DNA of 64,000 nucleotides from Schistosoma haematobium (lineage: Eukaryota; Platyhelminthes; Trematoda; Strigeidida; Schistosomatidae): positions 21,059,001 to 21,123,000 of the forward strand of contig NC_067201.1 in NCBI RefSeq assembly GCF_000699445.3, written 5' to 3'. Both the position numbers and the translations under genes were made by a program. Below are positions 34,301-45,067 of this stretch, piece by piece. Numbering within the stretch: the stretch's first letter is position 1; each line of letters starts with the position of its first letter. The notes under the pieces were generated by a model. It saw only the letters and a program-made list of their open reading frames with translations. It was not told where the DNA came from and searched no databases.

Positions 34301-37300
34301 TTTTCAAAAGTAATCTAACTAAGATTAATTAATGGTGTAAACTATAAGATATATATAGCAGATAACGTCAGGAATAGACATACATGTTTTAACTGGTTCT
34401 GAGAGACGTAACAATGCAATATCATATCCATCAGTTTGTAATTTTCTATGATAATTTGGATGAAGTATAGCAACAGTAACACGATGATCAACTTGTGCAG
34501 CTTCTTTTTTATATCGATCATGATCACCTAAATGTGCATAGATTGTACTTTTCATATGATCAGCTAACATAACTGGTTTTCCAACTGGAATATGTTTATT
34601 TTCCACTAGAACACAATGAGCTGCAGTTAATATCCATTGTGGTGCAATTAATGTCCCACCACAGAATGTAACTGGTCTTCGATGTGGTAACTTCACAGAT
34701 AAACGAACCTTTAATATAAGAATAAATATGAATTCAATTTGTTAATAATTGTTTAATTTAAGATTGAACATACTTCGGCAATATGTACTTTGTTGTCATG
34801 GCAACCCAACTTAAATAAAGGTTACTCGTACTGTTATAAGACTGGTGTATAAAAAGAGCTGATTTTGTTAGTGCTGTATTCTTTGAACTAGATGACTTAA
34901 TTACTGATTTCTTATCAGCATTTTGAACAATGTCATCAGAATTTTTTCAACTAATTATTAAAGAAGACATAGAACATCTAATAGTGTAGATCTCGGTTTG
35001 AAATAAACGCTTATAATGCATTACAGGATCATATAAAAATCATAATTGTATTCAATATCCTTTATTCGATTACAGTAAATAATTCGAGTCACCTAGACTG
35101 GTGGCCACACTGCATCATGGTCGATAGCGTTCGATCTGCACTAATAAGGACTTGACACACATGACATTGGTCACCACCCAGTAATCAATCAATTGTGATT
35201 ACATTCCAATCCTACGGGAGGTTGGTCGCGGCTCGGATAGCTCAGTGTTAACGTCTCTGACTGTGAAGCTAGATGACACGGGATCGAGCACCAGTTCCCT
35301 CAAGATTATAGGTGCCAAGTAGCACGAAACCTGGATCCACGGTTTCCTGTTGACTACCTCCAACCACCATCTAATTCTAAGCACCATTTGTTATGTGCTA
35401 CTGATGTCGACAGACATAAGTAGTATATATGATCAATCAAAATTGAAATGCCTAGTAACAGAAGATTAAGAAGATCGAAGAAAAGAGAACGAGAACAAAG
35501 AATGATTAGTATGGAATTGCAGGAACAATGAAGTCTGAAAGGATCGACTGATATTTTGCGAATGAAGTATTTACTGTATGGTTCTTAGATTTTACTAAGA
35601 TGTGCTGTAATTTTATGTTCGAATACATTCGATTGTTCCCAATTTTGTTCTCGTCCACTACATTATAACTAGTAGCCATTAGAGAGAGTGAACTTTTAAC
35701 CTGAGAAATTAAGCATATCTTGCATGATATAAAACTACACTGAAGAGTTGAGATTGATCGTACACATGTTTGTATACAATTGTGGTATGTGCTACTGATT
35801 TCGACAGATATAAGTAGTATGTATGATCAACCGAAAGTGAAATGCCTGATACCAGAAGGTTAAGAAGATCGAAGGAAAGAGAACGAGAACAGAGAATGAT
35901 TACTGTAAAAACAAAGAAACTATGAAGTCTGAGACGATTGATTGATATTTTGTAAATGAAGTATTTACTGTATGGTTCTTAGATTTCTATAAGTTTAGCT
36001 GTTACAAGTATTCTAGTCATCCATCGTATATAAGGTGTAAGAATTGCAAGATATTCGTTTTTTGTTTGTTTAAACAATAAACTAGAAGTGAAAATATTCC
36101 AACAAATGTAGTGCTCAATAGTTGAATCCATGAGTTGATTAAAGCTAGACCACCATGGAAAACCTGGAAGCACTGGACGGCCAATTCGTCCTATTGTGCG
36201 ACTCCTCAGCGCGCGAAACTGATAGGTCCTAGGTTCGAATCATGTTAGGCGAGATCGTGGATGCGCACAATTGAGGAGTTTCATACTAGGATGAAATGGC
36301 CGTCCAATGCTTCCAGGTTTTCCATGGTAGTTTAGCTTCAATTGACTCATGATCATAACCATTGAATCTAATATCATCAAGTCATTTTCAAAGACTTGAA
36401 CTAATCGTCTAGGTAAAGAAGCACAAAAAAAGAACAGTCGAAAGGTTTATAACTTAAACATTCAACTGAATGTACCAACATAAGAAAATATCAAATTAAC
36501 TATGCATATGATAACTTACAGCCCATGGCCATGAATGTGGTTCAGCTGATTTACCGCCAAGAATTTTTTCTATTATTTTATTATCTTGTTTACGTATTCC
36601 ACATGTATTAGTTAGATTTTTGATAATTTGTTCACCAGCTATGAATAAGTATATATCATAAACATAGATAGAATAAATGTAAAAACAGTTTAGGTAATAA
36701 ATATGAAATGTATGGAAAGGAAACAACAACTTCGTCTGGAGCCCATCTGGAGCCACTGCAGGTCCAAAGGCTGGATAAAGATGGGGGGTTGGATATAAGG
36801 TTAGCGACCCCATCCTGTAGAAAACTAACTTGCTAAAAACAAACCCGCTAACCAGAAAAAAATAATTTGAACTATTTAAACTCTGCTCTGGGAGTTAGAA
36901 GGTCTTCATTTAGAAGAGTTATGATGCTTCAGGGTGGAAGCCGAGTTCTTTCGGAAGTCATGAGGATGATCCCCATTCTAACAACTAGAGTAACCACTAA
37001 GTTAGGTACACGAAATGCTCATACAACGTGGGAGACCGGGAAAATCATCCAAATTGCCGAAGAAATAAACAGGTACAACTTGGAGGTGCTTGGAATCGGT
37101 GAAACATATTGGACGCAGGTTAGACAACAATGACTAGCTTCAGGGGAGCTTCTTTTATACTCCGGCCATAAAAAAGAAAAAGAAAACACACTATCCTTTA
37201 GTTAGTAAACAAGGTCAACGATGAACAAAATCGTTTACAAGTAACGAGTATTTGTAATCTTAAGTTTATGGTTACTGTTTTTCAGATTCTAATTTTCACC

Positions 37301-40300
37301 ATTTTAAGGACAAACATTAATGATGTTATTAAAAGTAGTTGGTTACGAAATTAAGAAGACAAAAAGCGAATGTCCGGTGCTTTAATCTGGTTGGTGGACA
37401 TGGAGGATATATCTAGAGGAGTTGGAAAACCCTGATTCCAAACCAATGGTGAACATGAGCTCTAGGATCGTGGAGGAAAAAATGGTGTGTGAACCAATTA
37501 TTGGTCAGCGGCTACCATGGGACTGCATCTTCTTACGTTGCTCCACTGTCTCGTGGATTAGACCTTTAAACTGAAGGCTTTGTGCGTGGCCCCCTTAGAA
37601 AACCACCTAACTCGGTTTGGGCAGCCGGACAGTATCATAACCCACACACAAATCAAGTGACTTACTTGTGTGGCGCATATGTATTCGGCCCCCCTTTGTA
37701 CTAATTTTTATGTGTCCAAATAAGTAAATAAAGTAGTGTGCATTCATGATCCAGCTCGCGGGGTTCGTACCCAGGACCTTTGGTCTCGCGCGCGAAATCC
37801 TAACCTCTATACCATTGAGCCATAATCCAGTGTTGTTAATGTCTAACCTCAACCAATCCACGAAATTGCGCCACTGTCTCATAACTGACCCGATTGAACT
37901 CCACTGGTCACGGCTTCTCACTTTAAGTCCAGGAAATACCTCCTGAATTCATTCACTAGTGAGCACATGATGATTATTACTACCGAAAAGTGAGTTTTGT
38001 GGAGGTTGTAGTAATTTCATAGTTGATTTCATGAGTCGATGGCACAATTTCATGAATTGGTTGAAGTTAAACATTAACACCATTGAATACCGGCTCAGCA
38101 GTCAAAGATTAGTAGTTCGTGCGCGAGTTCAAATGTCCTAGATTCTACTTCTTTTTGTATAGTATCATAAATGCCCACTGTTGAGGACTGCTATACTAGG
38201 ACGAAACAGTCACCCAATGTCCCCAGGTTTTCTATGGTAATCTATCTTTAATCAATTCATGAATTCAACTATTAAATTAATGATCTGTATTATCATTTAA
38301 GATCAGATATGAATTAGATGAACTATGCATACAATCGCATAAATCATACATTTAACTAATCCTTCTTTACTATTCAATTCATATCATCATATATCATCTT
38401 ACATGTGATTCAAATGATAAGATTATTATTCTATAATAAATAATCAATGGTTATATATCATCAGGAGGGGTTTTGTGGAGATTTTAGTAATTTCAATAGT
38501 TGAAATCATGAGTCTATTGAAATTAGACCACCATGGAGAATCTGGAAGTACTAGACTGCCTTTTTAGTCCCAGTATGAGACTCCTTAGTAATGCGCATCC
38601 ACAATCCTGCCCCCACGAGATTCGAACCCAGGATCTAACTTATTCATCAGTAATATCATTCAAGATCAGATATGAATAAAATAAAGTATGCATTACATTA
38701 TTGTATCATTCGATTACATATATGATACGTTTAACTAATCCTTCTTTACTATTCAATTCATATATCATCTTACATGTGATTCAAATGATAAGATTATTAT
38801 TCTATAACAAATGATCAATGGATATACATATCAACTTCAATAAGATAATCTTTACTATTTAAATGGCATACGTTACATTGTCATATCTGTAATGTATACA
38901 AACTTATACACTACATAGTATAAAAACAACACCAAAAAAATTCACCTAAAATTAAGAATTATCACCAAGATACATTTCAAACTTATGAAGAGAATTGATA
39001 TCAATAATCAGAAATAAGTTCAGTTTCAATAGTTGAAATCATGAGTTAATTGAAGCTAGACCGTCATTGAAAACATGAAAGTACTGGACTGCCGTTTCGT
39101 CCTAGTATGGAACTTCTCAGCAGTGCGCAACCATGACCCCGCACCACCCCCGCGGAGAGATTCGAACCCAGGTCCTATCAGTTTCGCAAGCGACCTCTTA
39201 ATCATTAGACCATTGAGCCGTTATCTAACGGAGTTAATGTCTAACTTCAACCAATCCAGTTTAGTTTTATAGGATGTTATTGATAGACAATATGTATGAA
39301 TGGGTATATTTTTTAAATTGTGATATAGATTCATATCTAGCTAGGAGTTGGGGGTTGGAGTGAGGAATGAACGAGTTTCTTTAGTATTACTAAATCTATT
39401 TCATTCATGAATGTAGATTTTTACGTAACCTAGGTGAAGAAGGATTGCTTGTTGGTCGGACTTAATTATTTAACATCAAAACATATTGTACATTGTTATA
39501 TCCCTACGGAAATAATGAATAGTATCTGTTGGGATCCACTTATGGATTAATACTATACATATATTCCTATTCTATAACTGTTCAGCAACTAAATTATGTA
39601 TATTCATATTCCTCTTATTATAAGCTTCATTTTGACCTATAGATTATCATTATTATACGATTTGCCGTTCTTGAGTTATATTCAGTCTATTAACTACAGT
39701 CTCCCACATTTACAGCCACATTTGGCTAAATCTTGTACGAATGTTATTCTGTATTTTATAGTGTGATGTGGTCAGTTTGGCTTGTATATAAACCCAATAT
39801 GTTTGAAATATACGATTTATATCGCGGAGGCTGAGATTGATGTTATGGATTCAATAAACAGGCACGGACGATTTGGAAGGAAGAAGAACTCGTAAGGATT
39901 TTAGACTGCTCGCACGGGTTCCACGCATCATTGGTCCGGTCGATAAATCATTGTATTTTAATCGACCGTATCATTATATTATATATTTTGATAGGAGTAC
40001 AATACCACTTAGAGTGGTAGCCACATTAAAAATTGATCAGTAAAAGGATTAGACAATCAGGTCAATGGAATCCAAGATGTGAGTTTCATTCTGTTTGAAA
40101 TTCGTCATTTGAACATAGCTGGATCTCAGAGTTGATATTCATTTCAGGTCTCGAATTCAGTACCTTCCATTTTAACCGTCTAATTAGTCTTAAAGTGAAT
40201 AGACAATGTAATTTATTTTAAAGTTATAAGTTCTGGTTATTGTTGTTGATGGCTACTAATTTCTATGTTTAATTAATTAGTTCATGATTATTGTAACAGT

Positions 40301-41697
40301 TTATCCTTTCGTATTATCAATTATTCAGTTTTATATTTTATTAGTTGCTATGGTTACACGGACCCTATGAATGGAGACCCCATTATTAGCCATAGTTACA
40401 AACTGGTTGTTTTATTTGAGAATTGATAGTAGTGGAATCATAGGTGTCGATTTTGCTCTCTTTAGGACCCAACAGATAGACGTATTAATGTTGGTATTCA
40501 TACAGAGACTCAAACTTAGTACATATAACTTCGAACACTAGCGTTGATCACTAGACTATTTATTCAACGGTTATATTCAATACAATTTGTGAACATCAAG
40601 AGTGAGATGAAATCATATATCTCAAGTTGATATTCAAAACTGAATTTCAATCATTCTTTAGTTGAGATAAGTTCTTCAATAGAGTAATTTATCACAAGTC
40701 TTTAATGTTAGTATGAATACTAGAATGTAGACAAACCTAGTTGACAAGTCTCAAATAGGATGTAACACAAATGTTGAATTCCACTGACACCTATAATCTC
40801 TATGTTCTAAACCATGTATTCAATTCGTATATCGGTGAAACTATAACTTCTGGACAACCTTTGAATGACTCGAAAATGACCTTGTGAGTGTCCACTTAAT
40901 AACTAGGACTAAATGAACATTATAAACCAATGTAAGGAATTCGAATTATGATTAACAGTTGATGATTAGAAGTTAGGAATTACATTTAAAGTTTTCATCA
41001 CCAACTGACATCAACTATAATTGCCAAAACTCTATTTAACCAAATGGATGAGTGAATTTCGTGCCAAAATTCGAGACCTGTTATCTTAAATCTGATTGGT
41101 TCGTCCATATGTTATAGTCTTACCCATATATTATCAGATGGGGTTTGTAGAGATTTTAGAAATTTTCACAGATTAAAATCATGAGTCCCACACTAGGACA
41201 AAACGGCCGGCCTGTGCTTTCAGGTTTTCCATGGTGGTCTAGCTTCAACTGACTCATGATTTCAATATGTGAAAATTACCCATATATATCAGATAGAAAT
41301 TTAAGAAAGATTCAATCATAGTTTCACTTACTATGTTCATTACATTGAGTCTTATTTAAACATGTACGTTTCTCTGTATAATATTTTGATATACATCTAG
41401 TTGTATGAATAAGATTTGGTGATATTGTTTTCCATGAATTATCTAAACATTTACGATAACGTATTTCAATACATTCCATTGGTAAACATTCTTTCCAATC
41501 TGACCAATTACTATAACGGTCTGTATTGAATACATACATTTCTTGAGTATTTGGTCGATTAAAATGTATACGCCATGGAAACAATTTCAATTGAGTTTTT
41601 CGTCCGACATTCTATTAAAATTTAAAAAAAATATTATATTGGTAATAAGCTATTGAATACTCCGCTTGGAGACTATGCTCCATTGGGAGTAACAGGC

Positions 41698-41735
<38 letters not shown>

Positions 41736-44700
41736 AGTAAGTAAGTAGTAAGTAGAGTAAGTAAGAGTGAGTAGTGAGTGAGTGAGTGAGTGAGTAGTAG
41801 TGAGTGAGTGAAGTGAGTGAGTGAGTGTGAGTGAGTGGTGAGTGAGTGAGGTGGAGTGAGTGAGTGAGTGAGTGAGTGAGTGAGTGAGTGAGTGAGTGAG
41901 TGAGTGAGTGAGTGAGTGAGTGAGTGAGTGAGTGAGTGGTAGTGAGTGAGTAGTGAGTAAGTAGTGAGTGAGTGAGTGAGTGAGTGAGTGAAGTGAGTGA
42001 GTGAGTGAGTGAGTGAGTGAGTGAGTGGTGAGTGAGTAGTGAGTGAGTGTGAGTGAGTGAGTAGTAGTGAGTGGAGTGAGTGGTGAGTGAGTAGTGAGTA
42101 GTAGTGAGTGAGTGTGAGTGAGTGAGTAGTGAGTGAGTGAGAGTGAGTGAGTGAGTAGAGTGAGTGAGTGAGTGAGTGAGTGAGTAGTAAGTGAGTGAGT
42201 AGTAGTGAGTGAAGTAGTGAGTGAAGTAAGTAAGTAAGTAAGTAAGTAAGTAGTAGTAAGTAGTAAGTAAGTAAGTAAGTAAGTAATGATGTTAAATTCA
42301 TCTAATTTGTAATTAAAATCTTAAACCTAAAATTCTAACTTTAATCTTAACTATCTCATTTCAAGTATAACCAAAGTAGAAACTTTTAAAAACCTGTCTA
42401 TATCTTTTAAGCTCTTGAGAATGTGTACAACCTATGCATTCATTAGGAAGAGTTTATGTCGTTGTTTTGTTTTAGTTCACACGTTTACTAACATGTGGAA
42501 AACATTAATCGGACTATTAGTTATGAATCAAAAGGGGTTTTGAAGAGATTGTAGTAATTCCAGTAGTTGAGATCATGAGTCAGTTGAAGCAAGACCATCA
42601 TGGAAAACCTGGAAGCGCTGGTAAGCCGTTTCGTTCTATTATGAGACTCCTCTTCGGCAGTGTACATCCACGATGTCACCTCGCGAGATTCGAACCCAGG
42701 ACTTATCGCTTTTGCGCGCGGGCGCTTAACCACTAAACCACTGAGCCGGCATCCAACAGTGTTAATGTCTAATTTCAACCAATCCATGAAAATGAGCGAC
42801 ACATCCATCATTGTCTTCAGTGAGTTACTATCTCACAACAGACCTGGTTGAACTCCACTGGTCACTGCTTCTAACTAGGACTACCGGAAATACCTGTTGA
42901 AGCCAGTCAGTAGTGAGCATATATTGATTAGTATCAGAAGTGGTTTTGTGAAGATTGTAGTAATTTCAATAGTTGAGATCATGAGTCAATTATGTAAAAA
43001 CTGTTTGCACTTTAAAATATTAATGTTTCCTCTTTTTTATGGAGACAATTTTTTCAGAAAGTGTTTTTCAGTTTGGTTAGAAAGTAGGTGGACATTGGTC
43101 GCAATTATTCTAAACTCGTCTTTATACTACACTTTTACCTAAGCTATATAATATGAATTTCTTAATTCGATAACTAATAACCTACTAGCTAATTAAGCTC
43201 TTAAATGGTTTGACTTATTTTTTTAGTTACCATGTTTATTGTCGGTTGCCTACGCAAAATACTTCGGATCCGTTGGTTAGACATTATCAGCAACAACCTA
43301 TTGTGGGAGAGGACAAATCAGATTTCAGCGAAGGAAAAAATCAGGAAGAAGCGTTGGAAGTGGATAGGACACATGTTGAGGAAAGCACCCAACTATGTCA
43401 CAAGGCAAGTCCTCACTTGGAATCGTCAGCGCCAAATGAGATGATGATTCAAGAACTCATTACACCGAGAAATGGAGACAGACATGAGAAGAATGGGTGG
43501 GTTGGAGAATAATAGTTGACAGCCTATGCTCCACTGAGATTAACAGAGGTAAGTTATTAAACTCTTCTAAATTGTATCCGATTCAAAATATCAGTCTGAA
43601 GATAGTATTGATTTTTTCTACTTTGCATAATTGTTTCATAATTCTTTGAGATTGATGATAGAAAAAATATTCAGAAAGTCTTACTTCACCAAAGTTCAGT
43701 GAAGTTTGTCAACAAAACGTATCTATCGATTGATTCTAGTCAATTAAGATTGAAGTATCCACGACTGCTAGCTCAAGGAATCAAATCCAAAACTGTCGGT
43801 TTTACTTGTGAACCCGTTAAACTCTAAACTACTGATATTATAATAAATAGTGTATGTGTTTCGTTTTAATCAATTCAGAATATTGAACAACTGACCACTA
43901 TTGTTTATTGTGAATAACTATCTCACATTTGACATGGTTGAACTTTTTAAATGACAACTTCTAATTTTAAACACCACCCACTCACTCACTTACTTTATGA
44001 ATATCTCGTGGATGGTGACGATATTGAAGGGTTAAGTGGGCGAACCTAATGTTAGAATACCGTCTAATATGCTCTTGTTAATGATAATGTTAGCGAAGTG
44101 ATCATAAATGATCGGTTATGATCAGTCAGATCATACTTTTAATACCAACCTATGTGACTCATTCCATTTATAATGGCTTGAAATATCTTTTTGTTGAAAC
44201 TTGATCAGTCCTGTATGGCATATATGCATCCTGTATGGATTACCTCGATGAAACCATTATGACACAAATTAAGTATAAAACAGATGAGATGTGATTAGCG
44301 GTATAACCCAGGATCAGTGTTTCGTCATCTTTAGGACTTATAAGCCGAACTAAATATCAACTCTAGGATCAGGTACAACCACCTGATAAAGCTTAAATAA
44401 TAGAACAAAACAGACATCCTGAATCCGAGTGTTAGCTATATTTCACTGTAAGTGAGTTTAACTTTGGTTCAGCTCAAATTTACTTGAACAATGTAGTCAT
44501 TATCTTACACATATTCGTTTTATTCGTAATTTCTCCACCATATTGTATCTCCAGTTACTGTTTAGTACAATTCTAAGTATCCACGACTGCCAGCTCAAGG
44601 AATCAAATTCAAGATTGTTGGTCTTATTTATAAACCCATTAAATTCTAGACAACTGATCCTGTAATGAATAGTGTATGTGTTTCATTTCAATCCATTTAC

Positions 44701-45056
44701 AATATTAGGCTATTGACTACTGTTGCCTACTATGAATGGTTGAAGTTTTTTTAATCATAACTTCTAATTTAAAACATTACTCATTCACTTACTTTATGAA
44801 TATCTCGTCGATGGTGACGATCTTGTTGATGATGACGATGATTATGATGAACATGATGATCATTGTCATCATCAGTATCGCTTATGAATCGATTCAATGC
44901 TTCTCCATCAATATACTCTTTATTAGAATCATATTCAGATGTATTATTCTTTTGAATTAATAATAAAATAAAACATATAAGGTAGATTATGTATATGTTT
45001 ATTAAGCTCATAATAATAGTAATAATGATAAATTGTAATCGAATTGTATACCACAA
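28309..45056 (-). CDS. SmSP2-like secreted trypsin-family serine protease (His-rich, TSR-1, S1)
   Basis: Coding exons in transcript order: 45056-44793, 41611-41332, 36638-36520, 34708-34384, 32250-31901 and 28494-28309 (TAA at 28309-28311). Phases are 0,1,0,1,0 and every junction is GT..AG. The model is 507 residues, or 492 if the second Met (16, at 45011) is used; that start gives a classic signal peptide, [18 protein letters not shown]. Domains: His-rich acidic stretch (62-87, [10 protein letters not shown]); thrombospondin type-1-like repeat (about 123-177, NWSDWKEC with six Cys); linker Cys194; activation site K206-ILGG (207); S1 domain. The triad is His252 (TAAHC), Asp317 (DIALL) and Ser453 (GDSGG). 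Asp447 six residues before the Ser predicts cleavage after Arg/Lys. This is the architecture reported for S. mansoni SmSP2, a secreted protease with anti-haemostatic activity. About 54 extra residues (358-411) sit between GWG and the ELPIV strand. Gene span is 16.7 kb because of repeat-filled introns. Confidence 0.9.
28640..28852 (+). repeat. Hammerhead SINE head joined to AAAT-repeat tail
   Basis: A sense tRNA-like part (GACCGAAGGTCATGGGTTCGAGTCCCG with a good B box, then GGATGCATACTGCTAAAGAG) switches at about 28720 into the 3' end of the AAAT-tailed family (CGCGGGCAGTATCACAACCC ... TTCAAATAAAATAAAATAAAT). This is a chimera of two families in the last intron of the protease gene. Confidence 0.6.
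28962..29885 (+). mobile_element. RTE-like LINE 3' half (CGTACG family), broken
   Basis: Frames in sense order carry [88 protein letters not shown] and DMAQNYLQW, the C-terminal part of an RTE reverse transcriptase ORF with stops and frameshifts. The 3' UTR ends at GATGTACGTACGTACGAAG near 29870. Located in the last protease intron. Confidence 0.75.
29900..30195. other. Protease intron 5, nothing recognised
   Basis: AT-rich intronic sequence between the LINE and the repeat at 30200. Confidence 0.35.
30200..30500. repeat. Unnamed dispersed repeat, copy 1
   Basis: About 300 bp matched in the same orientation at 40845-41140. Shared words include GTTGATGATTA, CAAATGGATGAGTGA and CGAGACCT. No coding or tRNA-like content recognised. 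Confidence 0.6.
30505..31135. other. Protease intron 5, nothing recognised
   Basis: AT-rich sequence; the short frame at 30533-30754 resembles no protein I know and is probably chance. Confidence 0.35.
31140..31256 (+). mobile_element. 3' end of the GTAA-tailed RTE family
   Basis: AGAGTTGGATGGAGGATGCC (RVGWRMP) ... TCCTCTGTGAGAGGTAATAGGCATAAGTAAGTAAGTATGTAAGTA: the last codons and tetranucleotide tail of the family, severely 5' truncated. Confidence 0.65.
31445..31850 (-). repeat. Hammerhead SINE, antisense, start of a second unit included
   Basis: One unit (hammerhead near 31540-31590, core broken: CTGAGAA and TAAA) plus its long 3' region and the start of the next unit. The flank TTGATTGAGAT recurs after about 358 bp. 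Confidence 0.6.
32285..32850 (+). repeat. Hammerhead SINE tandem dimer
   Basis: Two sense units lie in direct repeat with hammerhead blocks at about 32335-32385 and 32730-32785, 397 bp apart. The second has a clear A box (GTGGTCTAGAAGTTAAGCG) and B box (GGTTTGAATCC). Core defects: TTGAAGA plus GGAAAA in the first; GGAA in place of GAAA in the second. Directly adjoins the protease exon 31901-32250. Confidence 0.7.
32925..33235 (+). mobile_element. RTE-like LINE 3' end (CGTACG family)
   Basis: Starts in the final codons (GACATGGATCAGAATCGATCACAATGGCG) and ends with the 3' UTR TGATGTACGGCATCTTAGACC ... TAGCTGACTAACCGACTGAC. Confidence 0.55.
33615..33797 (+). mobile_element. 5' UTR of the GTAA-tailed RTE joined directly to its tail
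   Basis: GCTTTTCCGAACTTACTGCCGGTCCC, GGGGTTAGCGACCCC (hairpin), AACTAACTCGCTAAAAAAACGCTAACC, then at 33777 GTAAGTAAGTAAGTAATA. The whole coding region is missing, so this is an internally deleted element. Confidence 0.6.
34025..34335 (+). repeat. Hammerhead SINE, sense, ribozyme decayed
   Basis: The unit's 3' part (CGTGACCAATGGAGTTCAACC) comes first, then A-box AATGGTCTAGAGGTTAG and a hammerhead remnant (CCCTGAGTATTTCCTTACTGGGACTAAACG). Confidence 0.55.
34720..35085. other. Protease intron 3, nothing recognised
   Basis: AT-rich stretch without a named repeat. Confidence 0.3.
35090..35390 (+). repeat. tRNA-derived SINE without a hammerhead
   Basis: GGCTCGGATAGCTCAGTGTTAACG (A box) and GACACGGGATCGAGCACC (degenerate B box) form a tRNA-like head, followed by AGTTCCCTCAAGATTATAGGTGCC. 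An antisense copy at 48329-48552 has clean target duplications. Confidence 0.6.
35394..35990 (+). mobile_element. Element with terminal direct repeats, copy 2
   Basis: Direct repeats at 35394-35590 and about 35788-35990 share TGTGCTACTGAT.TCGACAGA and TTTACTGTATGGTTCTTAGATTT. The internal part is about 190 bp, shorter than in copy 1. Confidence 0.5.
36125..36365. repeat. Hammerhead SINE fragments, head-to-head pair
   Basis: The antisense hammerhead (36165-36210, GAAT in place of GAAA) is fused at GCGCGCGAAAC to a sense copy with B box GGTTCGAATC and hammerhead core TTGAGGA. Neither core is intact. Confidence 0.6.
36715..37200 (+). mobile_element. 5' UTR and endonuclease start of an RTE-like LINE
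   Basis: The 5' UTR hairpin GGTTAGCGACCCCATCC is followed by a frame reading [35 protein letters not shown] and TYWTQ: the N-terminal strand and catalytic Asn/Glu region of an APE-type endonuclease. It breaks at a TGA after RQQ, with [12 protein letters not shown] in frame beyond. It lies in protease intron 2, opposite in orientation to the gene. Confidence 0.75.
37350..37735 (+). repeat. AAAT-tailed repeat (copy 9, 5' truncated)
   Basis: From AATTAAGAAGACAAAAAGCG to GTGTCCAAATAAGTAAATAAAG, with all middle blocks present. Confidence 0.7.
37738..38275. repeat. Hammerhead SINE units, antisense then sense
   Basis: The antisense head and 3' region (37738-37990) run into a sense copy (about 38030-38275) with a broken hammerhead (GTTGAGGACTGC, GGACGAAAC). 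The two share the 'caaccaatccacgaaattgcgc' block in opposite senses. Confidence 0.55.
38465..38650 (-). repeat. Hammerhead SINE, antisense fragment
   Basis: The hammerhead block near 38560-38610 reads CTAAGGA (core G5 lost) and TAAA on the minus strand. B-box region GATTCGAACCCAGG (antisense) follows. Confidence 0.6.
38655..39010. repeat. Local direct duplication of AT-rich sequence
   Basis: 'ttaactaatccttctttactattcaattcatat' through 'gataagattattattctata' occurs at about 38352-38440 and again at about 38730-38810, on either side of the SINE at 38465. Confidence 0.55.
39015..39262 (-). repeat. Hammerhead SINE, antisense, nearly complete
   Basis: tRNA-like head, B box and hammerhead all recognisable. 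The core has CTGAGAA in place of CTGAGGA (G8 lost); GAAA, stem III and the cleavage C remain. Confidence 0.65.
39527..40001 (+). mobile_element. LTR-like sequence, copy 2
   Basis: Begins TGTTGGGATCC and ends near GGAGTACA. Contains CTTGTATATAAACCCAATATGTTTGAAATA. Flanks GTATC and ATACC do not form a clean target duplication. Confidence 0.5.
40040..40180 (-). repeat. Sm-alpha SINE fragment with decayed hammerhead
   Basis: On the minus strand: AATGACGAATTTC ... AACAGAATGAAACTCACATC and TTGGATTCCATTGACC. The catalytic core is recognisable but altered, and stem II no longer pairs. Confidence 0.5.
40185..40840. other. Protease intron 2, nothing recognised
   Basis: AT-rich sequence with no named repeat. 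Confidence 0.3.
40845..41140. repeat. Unnamed dispersed repeat, copy 2
   Basis: Partner of 30200-30500, same orientation, with substitutions and small indels throughout. Confidence 0.6.
41145..41275 (+). repeat. Hammerhead SINE 3' fragment
   Basis: ATGAGTCCCACACTAGGACAAAACGGCCGGCCTGTGC: the 5' core is missing and the GAAA motif reads AAAA. Confidence 0.55.
41670..42290 (+). repeat. 590-bp GTAA/GTGA array on an RTE 3' end
   Basis: TATGCTCCATTGGGAGTAACAGGC is the last coding/UTR part of the GTAA-tailed RTE. From 41698 it continues as (GTAA)n, then (GTGA)n with occasional unit slips, then (GTAA)n again up to 42287. The long Leu/Thr/His/Ser-rich frame on the opposite strand is only this array translated. 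It lies about 60 bp upstream of the TSR-1 exon, inside protease intron 1. Confidence 0.85.
42535..42995 (-). repeat. Hammerhead SINE, antisense, longer than one unit
   Basis: tRNA head (A and B boxes, antisense), hammerhead with an insertion in the core (CCGAAGAGGAG), then the 3' region and the start of a second unit. The flank GTTGAGATCATGAGTCA recurs after 405 bp. Confidence 0.6.
43215..43555 (+). mobile_element. 3' coding end of the GTAA-tailed RTE
   Basis: The frame reads [50 protein letters not shown] and [12 protein letters not shown]: the conserved C-terminal block of RTE ORFs often annotated as craniofacial-development-protein-2-like. It ends in AGATTAACAGAGGTAAG with the tail almost lost. 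Confidence 0.75.
43754..44023 (-). pseudogene. Duplicated fragment of protease exon 1 and its splice donor
   Basis: Matches 44577-44822 along about 260 bp. The last 30 bp copy the 3' end of coding exon 1 (the DIHK codons) and its GTAAGT donor, placed at 43993-43988. The duplicate lies in intron 1, on the same strand, about 800 bp downstream of the true donor. Confidence 0.7.
44180..44450. repeat. Sm-alpha SINE fragments between the duplicated blocks
   Basis: GATCAGTCCTGTATGGCATATATGCATCC and later GACATCCTGAATCCGAGTG belong to the Sm-alpha family. Antisense-like (GTGTTTCGTCATCTTTAGGACTT) and sense-like (ACCTGATAAAGCTTAAATAATAGAACAAAAC) hammerhead remnants are both present, and both are decayed. 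Confidence 0.45.
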
Positions 45057-45067
45057 TATCTATCTAC

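Noticed and set aside
35228..35300. Functional tRNA gene
   Set aside because: A and B boxes are present but the cloverleaf does not close, and the sequence is repeated at 48329-48552 as a SINE with target duplications.
41698..42287. Possible CRISPR-like or satellite array
   Set aside because: The repeat unit is 4 bp with no spacers, and the organism is a eukaryote.
41615..42301. 228-codon minus-strand frame rich in Leu, Thr, His and Ser
   Set aside because: It is only the translation of the GTAA/GTGA tetranucleotide array.
43754..44023. Alternative first exon of the protease
   Set aside because: Only 30 bp of exon sequence and a donor are duplicated; no start codon or signal peptide is present, so it is treated as a pseudo-exon.
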